This document shows, piece after piece, positions 8,562 to 17,275 of a stretch of DNA of 51,213 bases. Within the stretch, counting starts at the first letter, position 1. Every line of letters begins with the position of its first letter. A program made the translations under genes and the position numbers. Below the pieces are notes generated by a model that saw only the letters and a list, made by a program, of their open reading frames with translations, was not told the origin of the DNA and did not search any database. Origin of the DNA: Variovorax sp. KK3 (GTDB lineage: Bacteria; Pseudomonadota; Gammaproteobacteria; Burkholderiales; Burkholderiaceae_C); the NCBI RefSeq assembly GCF_001984055.1, contig NZ_LYVO01000048.1, positions 1-51,213 on the forward strand, given 5' to 3'.

Positions 8562-8578
8562 ATGTTAACGCCTGACAT
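8562..8578. promoter_or_regulatory. Second, weaker operator-like inverted repeat
   Basis: ATGTTA-ACGCC-TGACAT repeats the half-sites of the stronger palindrome (ATGTTA / ATGTCA) with a centre shorter by one base. Its centre is about 25 bases from the centre of the 8536-8553 site, so two regulator dimers could sit two to three helical turns apart and act on both divergent promoters. Confidence 0.5.
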
Positions 8579-8640
8579 TCGTGCTTGTCAACGTGGATGA
8601 CGAGCAGTGCGCGAGATGACGTGCGCTAACATCCCCTGCC

Positions 8641-9675
8641 ATGCCGAGCAACGATTCCCCGGCGTCGGGGCCCGTGACCATGGACCACGTCGCCCAGCGC
8701 GCAGGCGTGTCGCTGATGACCGTCTCGCGGGCGCTGCGCGCGCCCGCCACGGTGGCCGAAGCCACGCGCGAGCGCATCCAGGCTGCCATCTCCGAACTCA
8801 ATTACGTGGGCAGCGCCTTCGCGGGGCAGCTCGCCACCGGGCGCACGCGACTCATCGCCGTGGTGCTGCCCGACCTGCGCAACACGGCCTTCGCGCTCGA
8901 GATGCAGGGGCTGACCGAAGGCCTCGGCTCCGAGTACCAACTGGTGGTGGCCGGCGCACCCGGCGCGGGCGACAGCGACGAGCAGGTGTTCCGTTCGCTG
9001 CTGGCCTACCGGCCCGCGGCACTCGTCATCCACGGTGCGGGCCGCAGCCCGGGCACGCGCGACTATCTGGCGCGCTGCGGCGTGCCGGTGGTCGAGCTGG
9101 GCTCGCTGGACAGCAAGCCCATCAACATCGCGGTGGGCTATGCCAACCGCGCGGCCGGCAAGGCGGCTGCGGAGCATTTGCTGGCCACGGGGCGGCGCGT
9201 GCTCGGCTTCGTCTCGCCGTCGAAGGAGCGCAATGCCCGCGCGCACGATCGCTGGCTCGGCTTTCGCGATGCGTTGAAGGCGGCCGGCGTCGCCTTCCGG
9301 CCCGAGCTGGAACTGGAAACCGTGCTCGGCTACGAGCGCGGTGCCGAGGCGCTGGTGCAACTGCTGCAGATCGAGCCGAAGCTGCAGGGCGTGTTCTTCA
9401 CCGGCGACGGCTGGGCCATCGGCGCGCTGCTGCACTGCCAGCGGCAGGGCATCGCGGTGCCGCGCCAGCTGGGCATCATGGGCTTCGACGACCAGGAGCT
9501 GGCCGGGCTCATGGTGCCGTCGCTCTCCAGCATCCAGGTGCCGCGCTACGAGATGGGCAAGGAAGCCGGCACGCAGCTGCGACTGCAGCTGGCCGGCGAG
9601 ACGCGCGTGCGCAAGCGCGTCGACCTGGGCTTCAAGCTGGTCGTTCGCGGAAGCACGGCGCCGGCTCGTTCCTAG
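8641..9675 (+). CDS. LacI/GntR-type transcriptional regulator
   Basis: This 344-residue protein has an N-terminal LacI helix-turn-helix (TMDHVAQRAGVSLMTVSRAL, then the hinge-helix region) and a periplasmic-binding-protein-like effector domain (about residues 65-330). It ends with the GntR/LacI consensus region GIMGFDDQELAGLMVPSLSS. It likely represses the divergent catabolic operon and responds to its substrate or an intermediate. The gap between them holds two matching inverted repeats. No clear ribosome site precedes the ATG, and a TAACAT hexamer at 8626-8631 lies very near it, so a short leader is possible. Its last 44 bases overlap the end of the convergent phosphate-transporter gene. Confidence 0.93.
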   Translation: MPSNDSPASGPVTMDHVAQRAGVSLMTVSRALRAPATVAEATRERIQAAISELNYVGSAFAGQLATGRTRLIAVVLPDLRNTAFALEMQGLTEGLGSEYQLVVAGAPGAGDSDEQVFRSLLAYRPAALVIHGAGRSPGTRDYLARCGVPVVELGSLDSKPINIAVGYANRAAGKAAAEHLLATGRRVLGFVSPSKERNARAHDRWLGFRDALKAAGVAFRPELELETVLGYERGAEALVQLLQIEPKLQGVFFTGDGWAIGALLHCQRQGIAVPRQLGIMGFDDQELAGLMVPSLSSIQVPRYEMGKEAGTQLRLQLAGETRVRKRVDLGFKLVVRGSTAPARS

Positions 9676-11347
9676 CGCCTTGCGGCATCGCGGCGTCGTC
9701 GTTGCCGACCACCAGCGTCAGCCGGCTCGGCGCCAGCGCGCCGGCCGATTCGAGGATCGGGTAGGCGATCGAGCAGATGTGCGAGTTGATGCGCTTGAAC
9801 TCGCTGATCAGGTCGATGTGCAATGAGCTCGTCTCGATGCTCTGCACCGTGTTGTCGGTCAGGCGTGTCAGGTGCGTGGTGGCGTAGGCGCGCTCCAGCT
9901 CGCGAAAGCGCACCTTCTCTTCCATGAGCTGCTGGGCTTCGCGCAGCGAGCCGTTGAGGAACACGCTCATGCAAAGCCGCAGGTTGGTCTTCAGCCGTGC
10001 GTGCAGCTCGCAGATCTCGGCCATGCCGGCCTCGGAGAAGCTGCGGCCCTTGCGAATTTTCTTGTCTTCGATGTCCAGCAGCACGCGCTCGATGATGTCG
10101 CCGATCTGCTCGAGGTTGATGGTGAAGCTGATGATGTCGGCCCAGCGCCGGCTCTCGGCCTCGTCGAGTTCGGCACGCGAGATCTTGGTCAGGTAGTACT
10201 TGATGGCCGAGTACAGCTCGTCGACGGTGTCGTCGAGTTGCCGCAGCTCGTGGGCGAGCTGCAGGTCGTTGCCGTGGATGACCTTCAGCATGCCCTGCAG
10301 CATGGTTTCGACCACGTCGGCCTGGTGCAAGGCCTCGCGCGCGGCGCACGAGATGGCCAGCGACGGCGTGGCCAGCGCCGAGGGGTCGAGGTGATGCGGC
10401 CGGCCGGCCAGCAGCTTGCGGTCGGACCGCGGCACCAGCCGCACCGCCGCGCGTGCCACCGCGAGCGTGAGGCCGATGAAGACCAGCGCCACCGCGACGT
10501 TGAAGCCCAGGTGGAACATCACGATGGCGGTGGCCGGGTCGCGGAACGCCGCCTTCAGTTCCGGAGCGACGAGCCCTGCGAACGGGGCCGCCAGCATCAC
10601 GCCCAGGCACTTGAAGAGCAGGTTGCCCACGGGCACCTGGCGCGTCTCGGGCGTGGCGCGCGCGGTCGTCACCACGGCCAGCGCGCCGCTGCCCAGGTTG
10701 GCGCCGAGCACCAGGCCCATGCCGACTTCGACCGGGATCACGCCAGTCGCGGCCATCGAGGCGGTGAGCAGCACGATGGCGAGGCTCGAATAGGCCGCCA
10801 TCGCGAGCGCGGCGCCGAGTGTGATCTCGAGCATCAGGTCGCTCGACAGCGAGGCCAGCAGGGCGCGCACGGCCGGCGCCTGGGTGAGGATGGCCGCGCT
10901 CTCGCCGACCATGCGCAAGGCCAGCAGCATCAGCCCCAGCCCGATCAGGATGCGCCCCACGCGGCCGGCCGCGCTGGCCTGGCGCGAGGTGTAGAGCACC
11001 ACGCCGCAGAAGATCAGCAGCGGCGACAGCCACGACAGGTCGAACGAGAGCAGCACCACCATCAGGCTGGTGCCGACGTCGGCGCCGAGCATCACGGCCA
11101 GGGCCAGCGGCAGCGCGACCAGGCCCTGGCCGACGAAGGCCGAGACGATCAGCGCGGTGGCCGTGCTCGACTGCACCAGCGCCGTGATGCCCAGGCCCGC
11201 CAGCGCAGCGCTGAAGCGGTTGCCGATGCTGCGCGCCAGCACCTTGCGCAGGTCGGCACCAAAGGCGCGCAGGATGCCGGTGCGAACCAGCTGCGTGCCC
11301 CACACGAGCAGCGCGATGGCGGCGAGAAGGTTCAGGAGGGCGCGCAT
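9632..11347 (-). CDS. Na/Pi cotransporter family protein with C-terminal PhoU-like domain
   Basis: The 571-residue membrane protein has about eight to ten hydrophobic segments in its first ~320 residues. It carries the PNaS-family QSSTA motif in ALVQSSTATALIVSAFVGQG and a second, degenerate repeat around GLVLGANLGSGALAVV. Residues from about 335 on are charged and helical, as in PhoU. Bacterial members (YjbB type) are linked to sodium-coupled phosphate movement, including export when internal phosphate is high. It follows the Bug receptor gene by 49 bases on the same strand and lies downstream of phosphonoacetate hydrolase. It could therefore dispose of phosphate released by C-P cleavage; this role is inferred. 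Confidence 0.9.
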   Translation of the reverse strand: MRALLNLLAAIALLVWGTQLVRTGILRAFGADLRKVLARSIGNRFSAALAGLGITALVQSSTATALIVSAFVGQGLVALPLALAVMLGADVGTSLMVVLLSFDLSWLSPLLIFCGVVLYTSRQASAAGRVGRILIGLGLMLLALRMVGESAAILTQAPAVRALLASLSSDLMLEITLGAALAMAAYSSLAIVLLTASMAATGVIPVEVGMGLVLGANLGSGALAVVTTARATPETRQVPVGNLLFKCLGVMLAAPFAGLVAPELKAAFRDPATAIVMFHLGFNVAVALVFIGLTLAVARAAVRLVPRSDRKLLAGRPHHLDPSALATPSLAISCAAREALHQADVVETMLQGMLKVIHGNDLQLAHELRQLDDTVDELYSAIKYYLTKISRAELDEAESRRWADIISFTINLEQIGDIIERVLLDIEDKKIRKGRSFSEAGMAEICELHARLKTNLRLCMSVFLNGSLREAQQLMEEKVRFRELERAYATTHLTRLTDNTVQSIETSSLHIDLISEFKRINSHICSIAYPILESAGALAPSRLTLVVGNDDAAMPQGARNEPAPCFRERPA

Positions 11348-11363
11348 CTTCCGGAGGCTCGTG

Positions 11364-11395
11364 TGGTCAGTCGTGTTCGGTGGTGGTCAGTCGTG
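11364..11395. repeat. Short direct repeat in the gap between two minus-strand genes
   Basis: TGGTCAGTCGTG occurs at 11364-11375 and again at 11384-11395, a 20-base period, followed by a partial copy (ATCAGTCGA). The repeat fills most of the 49-base gap between the Bug receptor and the phosphate-transporter gene. It may be a duplication by slippage; no function is evident. Confidence 0.6.
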
Positions 11396-11396
11396 A

Positions 11397-12383
11397 TCAG
11401 TCGACCTTGGCATTGGCCGTGCGAACCACCTGGCCCCAGGCCTTGAGCTCGTCCTTCATGAAGCGCGAGAACTCCTCGGCCCCGCCGGTGCCCGGCTCGG
11501 CACCGTCGCTTTCGAGCGCGGACTTCACGTTGGCGCTGGCGATCGCGGTGCGCGTGGCCTCGCCGAGCTTGTCGACCACGTCCTTCGGCGTGCCGGCCGG
11601 TGCCAGAAGCCCGGCCCACGACGTCACTGTAAAGCCCTTGAGGCCGGCCTCCACCATGGTCGGCAGCTCGGGTGCGGCGGTGGAGCGCTGCGTCGAGGTC
11701 ACGCCCAGCGCCTTGAGCTTGCCGCCGCGGGCATGGCCGATGGCGCTCGGGATGGTCTCGAAGGCGAACTGCGCCTCGTTGGACATCAGCGCCAGCAGCG
11801 CCGGCCCGCCGCCGCGGTAAGGCACGTGCCGCACGTCGACCGCACTCGTGGCCTTGAAGATCTCGCCGGCCAGGTGCGCGGGCGATCCGTTGCCGGCCGA
11901 TGCGAAGAAGGTGGTGCCCGGGTTGGCCTTGGCGTAGGTCACGAGGTCCTGCACCGAGTTGAGCTGCAGCTGCGGCGGTACCACCAGCAGCAGCGGGTAC
12001 TTCGCGACCAGGCCCACGGGCTCGAAGCTGCGGATCGGGTCGAACTTGAGCTTCGCGTACAGGTGCGGGTTGATGGCCTGGCTGCTCAGCGTGGCCATGA
12101 AGATCGTGTAGCCGTCCGGCGCGGCCGTGGCCACGGCTTCGGCCGCGATGTTGCCGGCGGCGCCGGGGCGGTTGTCGACCACCACCGAGGTGCCCATCAG
12201 CTCGCCCATGCGCGTGGCGAGCACGCGCGCCAGCTTGTCGGTGGAGCCGCCGGCCGCGAAGCCGACCACCATGCGGATCGGCTTGGAAGGGTAGGCCTGC
12301 GTCTGGGCCTGTGCGTGGGCTTGGGCGCCGGCTGCGAAGAGCAGGGCGCCAAGGCAAAAGGCTGTCAGGACTCGCTGGGTCAT
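11397..12383 (-). CDS. Bug-family periplasmic solute-binding receptor
   Basis: This 328-residue receptor has a Sec signal peptide: MTQRVLTAFCLGALLFAAGA with Ala-rich cleavage near residue 26. Bug/TctC motifs follow: YPSKPIRMVVGFAAGGSTD, VVVDNRPGAAGNIAAE, PDGYTIFMAT and HVPYRGGGPALLAL. A GGAGAC ribosome site sits 7 bases before the ATG. No TctA/TctB membrane genes are present. It lies 83 bases downstream of the phosphonoacetate hydrolase gene on the same strand and just before the Na/Pi-PhoU gene. Its ligand may thus be a phosphonocarboxylate such as phosphonoacetate, which resembles the dicarboxylates bound by other family members. That ligand is inferred from context only. Confidence 0.93.
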   Translation of the reverse strand: MTQRVLTAFCLGALLFAAGAQAHAQAQTQAYPSKPIRMVVGFAAGGSTDKLARVLATRMGELMGTSVVVDNRPGAAGNIAAEAVATAAPDGYTIFMATLSSQAINPHLYAKLKFDPIRSFEPVGLVAKYPLLLVVPPQLQLNSVQDLVTYAKANPGTTFFASAGNGSPAHLAGEIFKATSAVDVRHVPYRGGGPALLALMSNEAQFAFETIPSAIGHARGGKLKALGVTSTQRSTAAPELPTMVEAGLKGFTVTSWAGLLAPAGTPKDVVDKLGEATRTAIASANVKSALESDGAEPGTGGAEEFSRFMKDELKAWGQVVRTANAKVD

Positions 12384-12466
12384 TCAAATGTCTCCTGGCT
12401 GGTCGTTGTGCGGATCGTTGCGCGCGCTCGTTCGGCGCGCCGGACGAAAGAAGTAGCTCGGGTCGA

Positions 12467-13705
12467 TCAGGCCGCGTGATTCAGCGCGAGCGAGATCACG
12501 TCGAAGTTGCGCAGGCGCTTGGCGGGCACGTCGGCCAGGCGGGTATTGAAGAGCAGCGGCACGCGCTGCTCCGACAAGCCGCCATGCGAGCGCAGCGGCA
12601 CGGTCAGGCCCGACAGGTCGTGCTGCGAGGCCGAGGTGCCGATCACCGTCAGCCGCTCCGACAGCACCACGAGGTCGCCGATGCGGTCTGGCGGCAGCTC
12701 GAAGGTGGCGGCCGCCTCGGCGCGGCTCAGCACCTTCTGGATGCCGGGCAGCGCGCGCACCCGCTCGGCGACTCGCGGCGTATCCGACGCGTCGTGCACG
12801 TAGATGGTCGCGTAGGAGCCGAGCGCGCCGTGGTGCACCACGTAGGGGTCGGTGATCGGCAGCAGCACGCGCGCCGTGCGCCCGCCGAGGGTCTCGTCGA
12901 GCTCGTCCTGCAGGAAGACGATGTTGGGCCGCCCGAGCGAATCGGTCTTCGCGTTCATGCCGTGGTCGGCCGTCACGCCGATGAGCGCGCCGGCCGCGTC
13001 GAGCTGCAGCAGGTACTTGTCCATCATCGCGTAGAAGGCGTTGGCGCCCTCGGTGCCCGGTGCGAACTTGTGCTGGATGTAGTCGGTGGTCGACAGGTAC
13101 ATCAAGTCGGGCCGCTCGCGCTCCATCAGCATCACGCCGGCGGCGAAGACGAACTCCGAGAGGTCGGCGCTGTACACCGAAGGCAGCGGCATGCCGACCT
13201 TGTCGAGCAGGCCGTCGATGCCGTTGGCTTCCTTGCTGGCCTGGTCCGCCTTCTCTGCCGAGAAGCAGATGCCCTGCAGGCCGTGGCCGAGCAGGCTGCG
13301 CAGCTTGTCCTTGGCCGTGACCACGGCCACCTTCCTGCCGGCCTCGGCCATGGCGGCCAGCACGCTCGGCGCGCGCAGGTAGCGCGCGTCGTTCATCAGC
13401 ACTTCGGCGCCCTGCTCGGGGTCGAAGAAGTAGTTGCCGCAGATGCCGTGCACGCTGGGTGGTGCACCGGTCACGATCGACAGGTTGTTCGGGTTGGTGA
13501 AGGAGGGCATCACGCAGTCGCCTGCGAGCACCGTCCCTTTGTCGGCGAGGCTGGCGAAGAAGGGTGCCACGCCGGCCTGCACGGCCTGGTTGATGTATTC
13601 CTGCTCGCAACCGTCGATGCAGACGATCACCACCGGGCGCGTGGGCATCCGGTACGAACGGGCGTTGATGGTCAGTGTGTGGGGTGGGGGTGTCGTGTGT
13701 GCCAT
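12467..13705 (-). CDS. phnA: Phosphonoacetate hydrolase
   Basis: The enzyme hydrolyses the C-P bond of phosphonoacetate to acetate and phosphate. It is a two-zinc member of the alkaline-phosphatase superfamily. The 412-residue product has the PhnA start region (ARSYRMPTRPVVIVCIDGCE, with a metal Asp in CIDG). The nucleophile segment PSFTNPNNLSIVTG holds the threonine that attacks phosphorus. STTDYIQHKF (Asp and His metal ligands), TADHGMNAKTD (Asp-His pair) and LRSHGGLSEQ (last metal His) follow. Length and order match characterised PhnA. A LysR gene lies 67 bases upstream in the same direction; in Pseudomonas, phnA is substrate-induced through a LysR-type protein independently of phosphate supply. 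Confidence 0.93.
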   Translation of the reverse strand: MAHTTPPPHTLTINARSYRMPTRPVVIVCIDGCEQEYINQAVQAGVAPFFASLADKGTVLAGDCVMPSFTNPNNLSIVTGAPPSVHGICGNYFFDPEQGAEVLMNDARYLRAPSVLAAMAEAGRKVAVVTAKDKLRSLLGHGLQGICFSAEKADQASKEANGIDGLLDKVGMPLPSVYSADLSEFVFAAGVMLMERERPDLMYLSTTDYIQHKFAPGTEGANAFYAMMDKYLLQLDAAGALIGVTADHGMNAKTDSLGRPNIVFLQDELDETLGGRTARVLLPITDPYVVHHGALGSYATIYVHDASDTPRVAERVRALPGIQKVLSRAEAAATFELPPDRIGDLVVLSERLTVIGTSASQHDLSGLTVPLRSHGGLSEQRVPLLFNTRLADVPAKRLRNFDVISLALNHAA

Positions 13706-13772
13706 GTGCCCAGCTTAGGTCGCCGGGTGCACAAGGCCTATCGATAAAAAGTCAGAGACCTGTGAGCTGCGC

Positions 13773-14744
13773 TCACCGATGCCCGGCGCGCTTGGTGGCT
13801 TTTTGGGCAGCTGGCTTGGCAGCCGTGCGCCGCGGCGCGGCCGGCGGCGGCCAGTGCGCGTCGGCGGCCCGCTCGATCAGCCACTGCTGGAACTCGCGCA
13901 GGTGCCTGGGTTTGTCGGCATCGAGCGGCACCAGCGCGTAGTAGGTGGAGCCCTTCACCTCGACCTGACCGAAGGGCCGGCGGATGCGCCCCGATGCTTC
14001 GTCCGACGACAGCGTGGGAAAGGTGCCGATGCCGTAGCCCATGCCGTCGACCACCGCCTGCAGCGTGACGAAGAAGTGGTCGAAGCGCAGGTTCTGCATC
14101 GGCCGCAGCTCGGCGCAGCCCGCGGCGTCGAGCCACGCTTCCCAGTCGCCTGGGCGCGATTCGGTGGACAGCAGCGCGGCCGAGGCCAGGTCTGCAGGCT
14201 TCTTGCAGGGCTGCTGCGCGAGCAGTGCCGGGCTCGCGATCACCGTCATGAACTCGGTAAACAGCGGCGTGACCTCGAGCTGCGACTGGTCGCCCGGCGA
14301 CCGGCGGATCGCCACGTCGAAGCTGCCCTTGAGCATCGGCTCGTTGCTGAAGGCTGTCGACACCCGCACCTCGGTCTGCGGGTGCCGCGCCTGGAAGTCG
14401 GCCAGCTGCGGAATGAGCCAGCGCATCGCGAAGGTGGCCGGTGCATTGACGCGGACGACCTTGTGCGTGGCCAGCTTGCCGTAGCGGCGCGACGCGTCGC
14501 CGATGTGGTCGAAGGCCGCGCTGATCTCGCGCGCGAAGGCCTTGGCATGGGCCGTGGCGACCATGCGTTGGCCGTCCTTGCGAAACAGCGGCTGACCCAG
14601 CGCTTCTTCGAGCAGCTGGATCTGGCGGCTGACCGCGCCGTGCGTCAGGTGCAGTTCCTTGGCCGCCTCGGTGAAGCTGGCCGCCCGAGCGGTGACTTCG
14701 AAGATGCGCAGTGCGTTGAGGGGAGGAAGCTGGTGGTGGGGCAT
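13773..14744 (-). CDS. LysR-family transcriptional regulator (GcvA-like)
   Basis: The 323-residue regulator starts MPHHQLPPLNALRIFEVTAR; a longer open frame upstream is only the antisense-free extension through the kinase gene and has no LysR sequence. The winged HTH (residues about 5-64) contains ASFTEAAKELHLTHGAVSRQ. The effector domain runs to about residue 295 and ends with QWLIERAADA. A Pro/Ala/Lys-rich tail of about 25 residues follows. It lies directly upstream of phnA in the same orientation, so it may control phosphonoacetate use, although it resembles GcvA/AmpR-type members. The kinase gene ends only 14 bases upstream. Confidence 0.93.
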   Translation of the reverse strand: MPHHQLPPLNALRIFEVTARAASFTEAAKELHLTHGAVSRQIQLLEEALGQPLFRKDGQRMVATAHAKAFAREISAAFDHIGDASRRYGKLATHKVVRVNAPATFAMRWLIPQLADFQARHPQTEVRVSTAFSNEPMLKGSFDVAIRRSPGDQSQLEVTPLFTEFMTVIASPALLAQQPCKKPADLASAALLSTESRPGDWEAWLDAAGCAELRPMQNLRFDHFFVTLQAVVDGMGYGIGTFPTLSSDEASGRIRRPFGQVEVKGSTYYALVPLDADKPRHLREFQQWLIERAADAHWPPPAAPRRTAAKPAAQKATKRAGHR

Positions 14745-14758
14745 TGGCGTCGCGCAGC

Positions 14759-17116
14759 TTACTTCGGCTGCGCGCGCTCCACCAGTTCCGTCACACGATC
14801 CGCCAGCGCGTCCAGCGTGAAGGGCTTCGTCAGCACCTGCATGCCAGGCTCGAGATGCCCGTGCCCGATGACGGCATTCTCCGCGTAGCCCGTGATGAAG
14901 AGCACCTTGAGGTCTGCCTTCAGCGCGCGGCCGGCATCCGCCAGTTGGCGACCATTGATCCCTCCCGGCAAGCCGACGTCCGAGATCAGCAAGTCGATGG
15001 GCGTCTTCGACTGGAGGATTTTCAAGCCGGCTTGTCCGTCCTCGGCTTCGAGCGACATGAAGCCCATGTCGGCAAGGACTTCCGTCACGACGAGCCTGAC
15101 GTTGGCCTCGTCGTCGACAACGAGAACGGTGCCCCGATGCCCCTGCTGCGTCGATGCCGATGACACTGGCGCAGCCCTCGGATCGACGGCGTCGCCATGG
15201 TGCCGCGGCAGGTATAGGCACATCGTGGTGCCCATGCCGACTTCGGAATAGGGCCGCACCTGCCCGCCGGACTGCGTGGCGAACCCGTAGACCATCGACA
15301 GTCCCAGGCCCGTTCCCATGCCAATGGGCTTGGTCGTGAAGAACGGTTCGAAGATGCGCCTGACGGTCTCGGCGTCCATGCCGGTGCCGGTGTCGGTCAC
15401 GCAGATGGACACGTACTGCCCCGGCGGAAGCTGACGCTCGATCGCCGCGCGTTCGTCCATCCATTTGTTGGCCGTTTCGATGGTGAGCTTGCCGCCATCG
15501 GGCATGGCGTCGCGCGCGTTGATGCACAGGTTGAGCAACGCATTCTCGAGCTGGTTCGGGTCGACGTTGATGTTCCAGAGGCCCACCGCGCCCACCACCT
15601 CCAACGAAATCTCAGGGCCGATGGTGCGCCGAACCAGTTCTTCCATGTTGCGCACCAGCTTGTTGGCGTCCGTCGGGCGCGGCTCCAGCGTCTGCCTGCG
15701 AGAGAACGCCAGCATGCGGTGGGTCAAGGCCGCCGCCCGCTTCGTGGAGGCCTGCGCCACGCTGATGTAGCGGTCGAACTCCGTGAACCGGCCCTGCTGC
15801 AGGCGGCGAGACATCAGTTCGAGGCTACCCGAGATGCTGGCGAGCAGGTTGTTGAAGTCGTGCGCCAGGCCGCCCGTGAGCTGGCCCACGGCTTCCATCT
15901 TCTGCGACTGGCGCAGCTGCTCTTGCGCCGCGGCCAGGACCGCGTCAGCCTCTTTCTCGGCCGTCACGTCGCGGCCGCTTGCATAGATGCGGTCGCCGCT
16001 CGGCGCGGAGACCCAGGCGAACCAGCACCAGGTGCCGTCCTTGCGGCGATAGCGGTTCTCGAACGAAGGAAGTTCTGCGTCGGCGGCAATCTCGAGGGCG
16101 CCTGCAGAGGGCTGATAGTCGTCGGGGTGGACGAAGTCGGTGAACTTCTTGCCGACGAGGTCGGCTGGCGACCAGCCGAGCTGCGTACTCCATGCGTCGT
16201 TGACCGCATGAATGATGCCGCGGGCATCGACGACCACCTGCAGGTCGAGCGAGAGCTTCCACGCGCGGTCGCGCTCCCGCGTTCGTTCTTCGACCTGCTG
16301 CTCCAGCGACGCCGCAAGCTCCTCGAGTGCCAGCTCGGCCTGCCGGCGCTTGGTGATATCGCGCGAGATCGACAGCAGTTTGAACGGGTGGCCGTGCTCG
16401 TCAGGAATCGACGTGACCTGCACGTCCCAGTGACGCGGGTTTCCCGCAGCCGTGTCCGCCGGGCCTTGGAAGTGCCCGATGCCGCCCGCGCGTGCGGCCT
16501 CGACGGCTTTCAGCACGTCTTCTTTTGCTCCGCCGCTCCACATGTCCGGCCAATGACATCCACGCAACTCGTTGAAATCGCTGACTTCCATGATCCGCTG
16601 GCCACCCTCGCTCATGAATTCCAGCTTGGCATCCAGGTCGAGCACCTTGATGCAGTCGTTGGACGAGGCCAGCACGCCGCGCATGAACTCCGCGTCTGCC
16701 GCGTGCTTGACGGCCGCATTGCGCTCGGCCGTGCGGTCACGAAGAATCTTGAGGTAGCCGAGGTGCTCTCCGTTCTGGTCCCTCAAGGGCATCATCTCGC
16801 CGCTCGCCCAGAAGCGGGAGCCATCCTTGCGCAGATGCCAGCGTTCATCGTTGGCACGGTTCTTCGCCAGGGCCGTGGCCATTTCGCGTTCGATCTGGCC
16901 GGAGGCTCGATCTTCGGGCGTGAAGAAGCGTTCGGCGCTGTGTCCGTGCATCTCGGCCGCGCTCCACCCGAAGATGTGCTCCGCGCCCGAATTCCAGTCC
17001 GTGATCAGCCCCTGCCGGGTTGTCGCGACGATAGCGAAATCGACTGCGCTCTCGAAAATGGCGCGATAGCGAGCCGTGGACTCGAGGGCGGACGCGTCGT
17101 CTTTCGCTGCAGTCAT
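14759..17116 (-). CDS. Hybrid sensor histidine kinase with three PAS domains and a receiver
   Basis: The 785-residue protein has no membrane segments and is probably cytoplasmic. Order: PAS 1 (about 15-130, ARYRAIFESAVDFAIVAT), PAS 2 (about 145-265), coiled linker, PAS 3 (about 300-410, GRDVTAEK end). The dimerisation helix follows, with phosphoacceptor His in GGLAHDFNNLL. The ATPase domain has NALLNLCINARDAMPDGG (N box), DTGTGMD (G1), FFTTK and GMGTGLGLSMVYG (G2). The C-terminal receiver (about 665-780) has VLVVDDE and phosphoacceptor Asp in LLISDVGLPG. The chosen start, MTAAKDD, begins the recognisable protein; an upstream in-frame ATG at 17242 would add 42 residues of no family likeness. 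No partner regulator is adjacent. Confidence 0.92.
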   Translation of the reverse strand: MTAAKDDASALESTARYRAIFESAVDFAIVATTRQGLITDWNSGAEHIFGWSAAEMHGHSAERFFTPEDRASGQIEREMATALAKNRANDERWHLRKDGSRFWASGEMMPLRDQNGEHLGYLKILRDRTAERNAAVKHAADAEFMRGVLASSNDCIKVLDLDAKLEFMSEGGQRIMEVSDFNELRGCHWPDMWSGGAKEDVLKAVEAARAGGIGHFQGPADTAAGNPRHWDVQVTSIPDEHGHPFKLLSISRDITKRRQAELALEELAASLEQQVEERTRERDRAWKLSLDLQVVVDARGIIHAVNDAWSTQLGWSPADLVGKKFTDFVHPDDYQPSAGALEIAADAELPSFENRYRRKDGTWCWFAWVSAPSGDRIYASGRDVTAEKEADAVLAAAQEQLRQSQKMEAVGQLTGGLAHDFNNLLASISGSLELMSRRLQQGRFTEFDRYISVAQASTKRAAALTHRMLAFSRRQTLEPRPTDANKLVRNMEELVRRTIGPEISLEVVGAVGLWNINVDPNQLENALLNLCINARDAMPDGGKLTIETANKWMDERAAIERQLPPGQYVSICVTDTGTGMDAETVRRIFEPFFTTKPIGMGTGLGLSMVYGFATQSGGQVRPYSEVGMGTTMCLYLPRHHGDAVDPRAAPVSSASTQQGHRGTVLVVDDEANVRLVVTEVLADMGFMSLEAEDGQAGLKILQSKTPIDLLISDVGLPGGINGRQLADAGRALKADLKVLFITGYAENAVIGHGHLEPGMQVLTKPFTLDALADRVTELVERAQPK

Positions 17117-17275
17117 GGGGGTCTTGTTCGCTCGGAACGCTTTTGTCCGATCTTCTTCCGGTGGCGGGAAGCCATGAGCTTGGCAGGTGGTGCCCGCTCT
17201 GCTGTGGGACGTTTGCGATCGATGCAGTGCGACACCGCGCATCGGTCCGAGGTGGCGGCGTCAATGACCCGCCGG

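Noticed and set aside
17117..17242. Longer N terminus for the hybrid histidine kinase
   Set aside because: The added 42 residues have no likeness to the family and no good ribosome site; the PAS domain begins right after the ATG at 17116.
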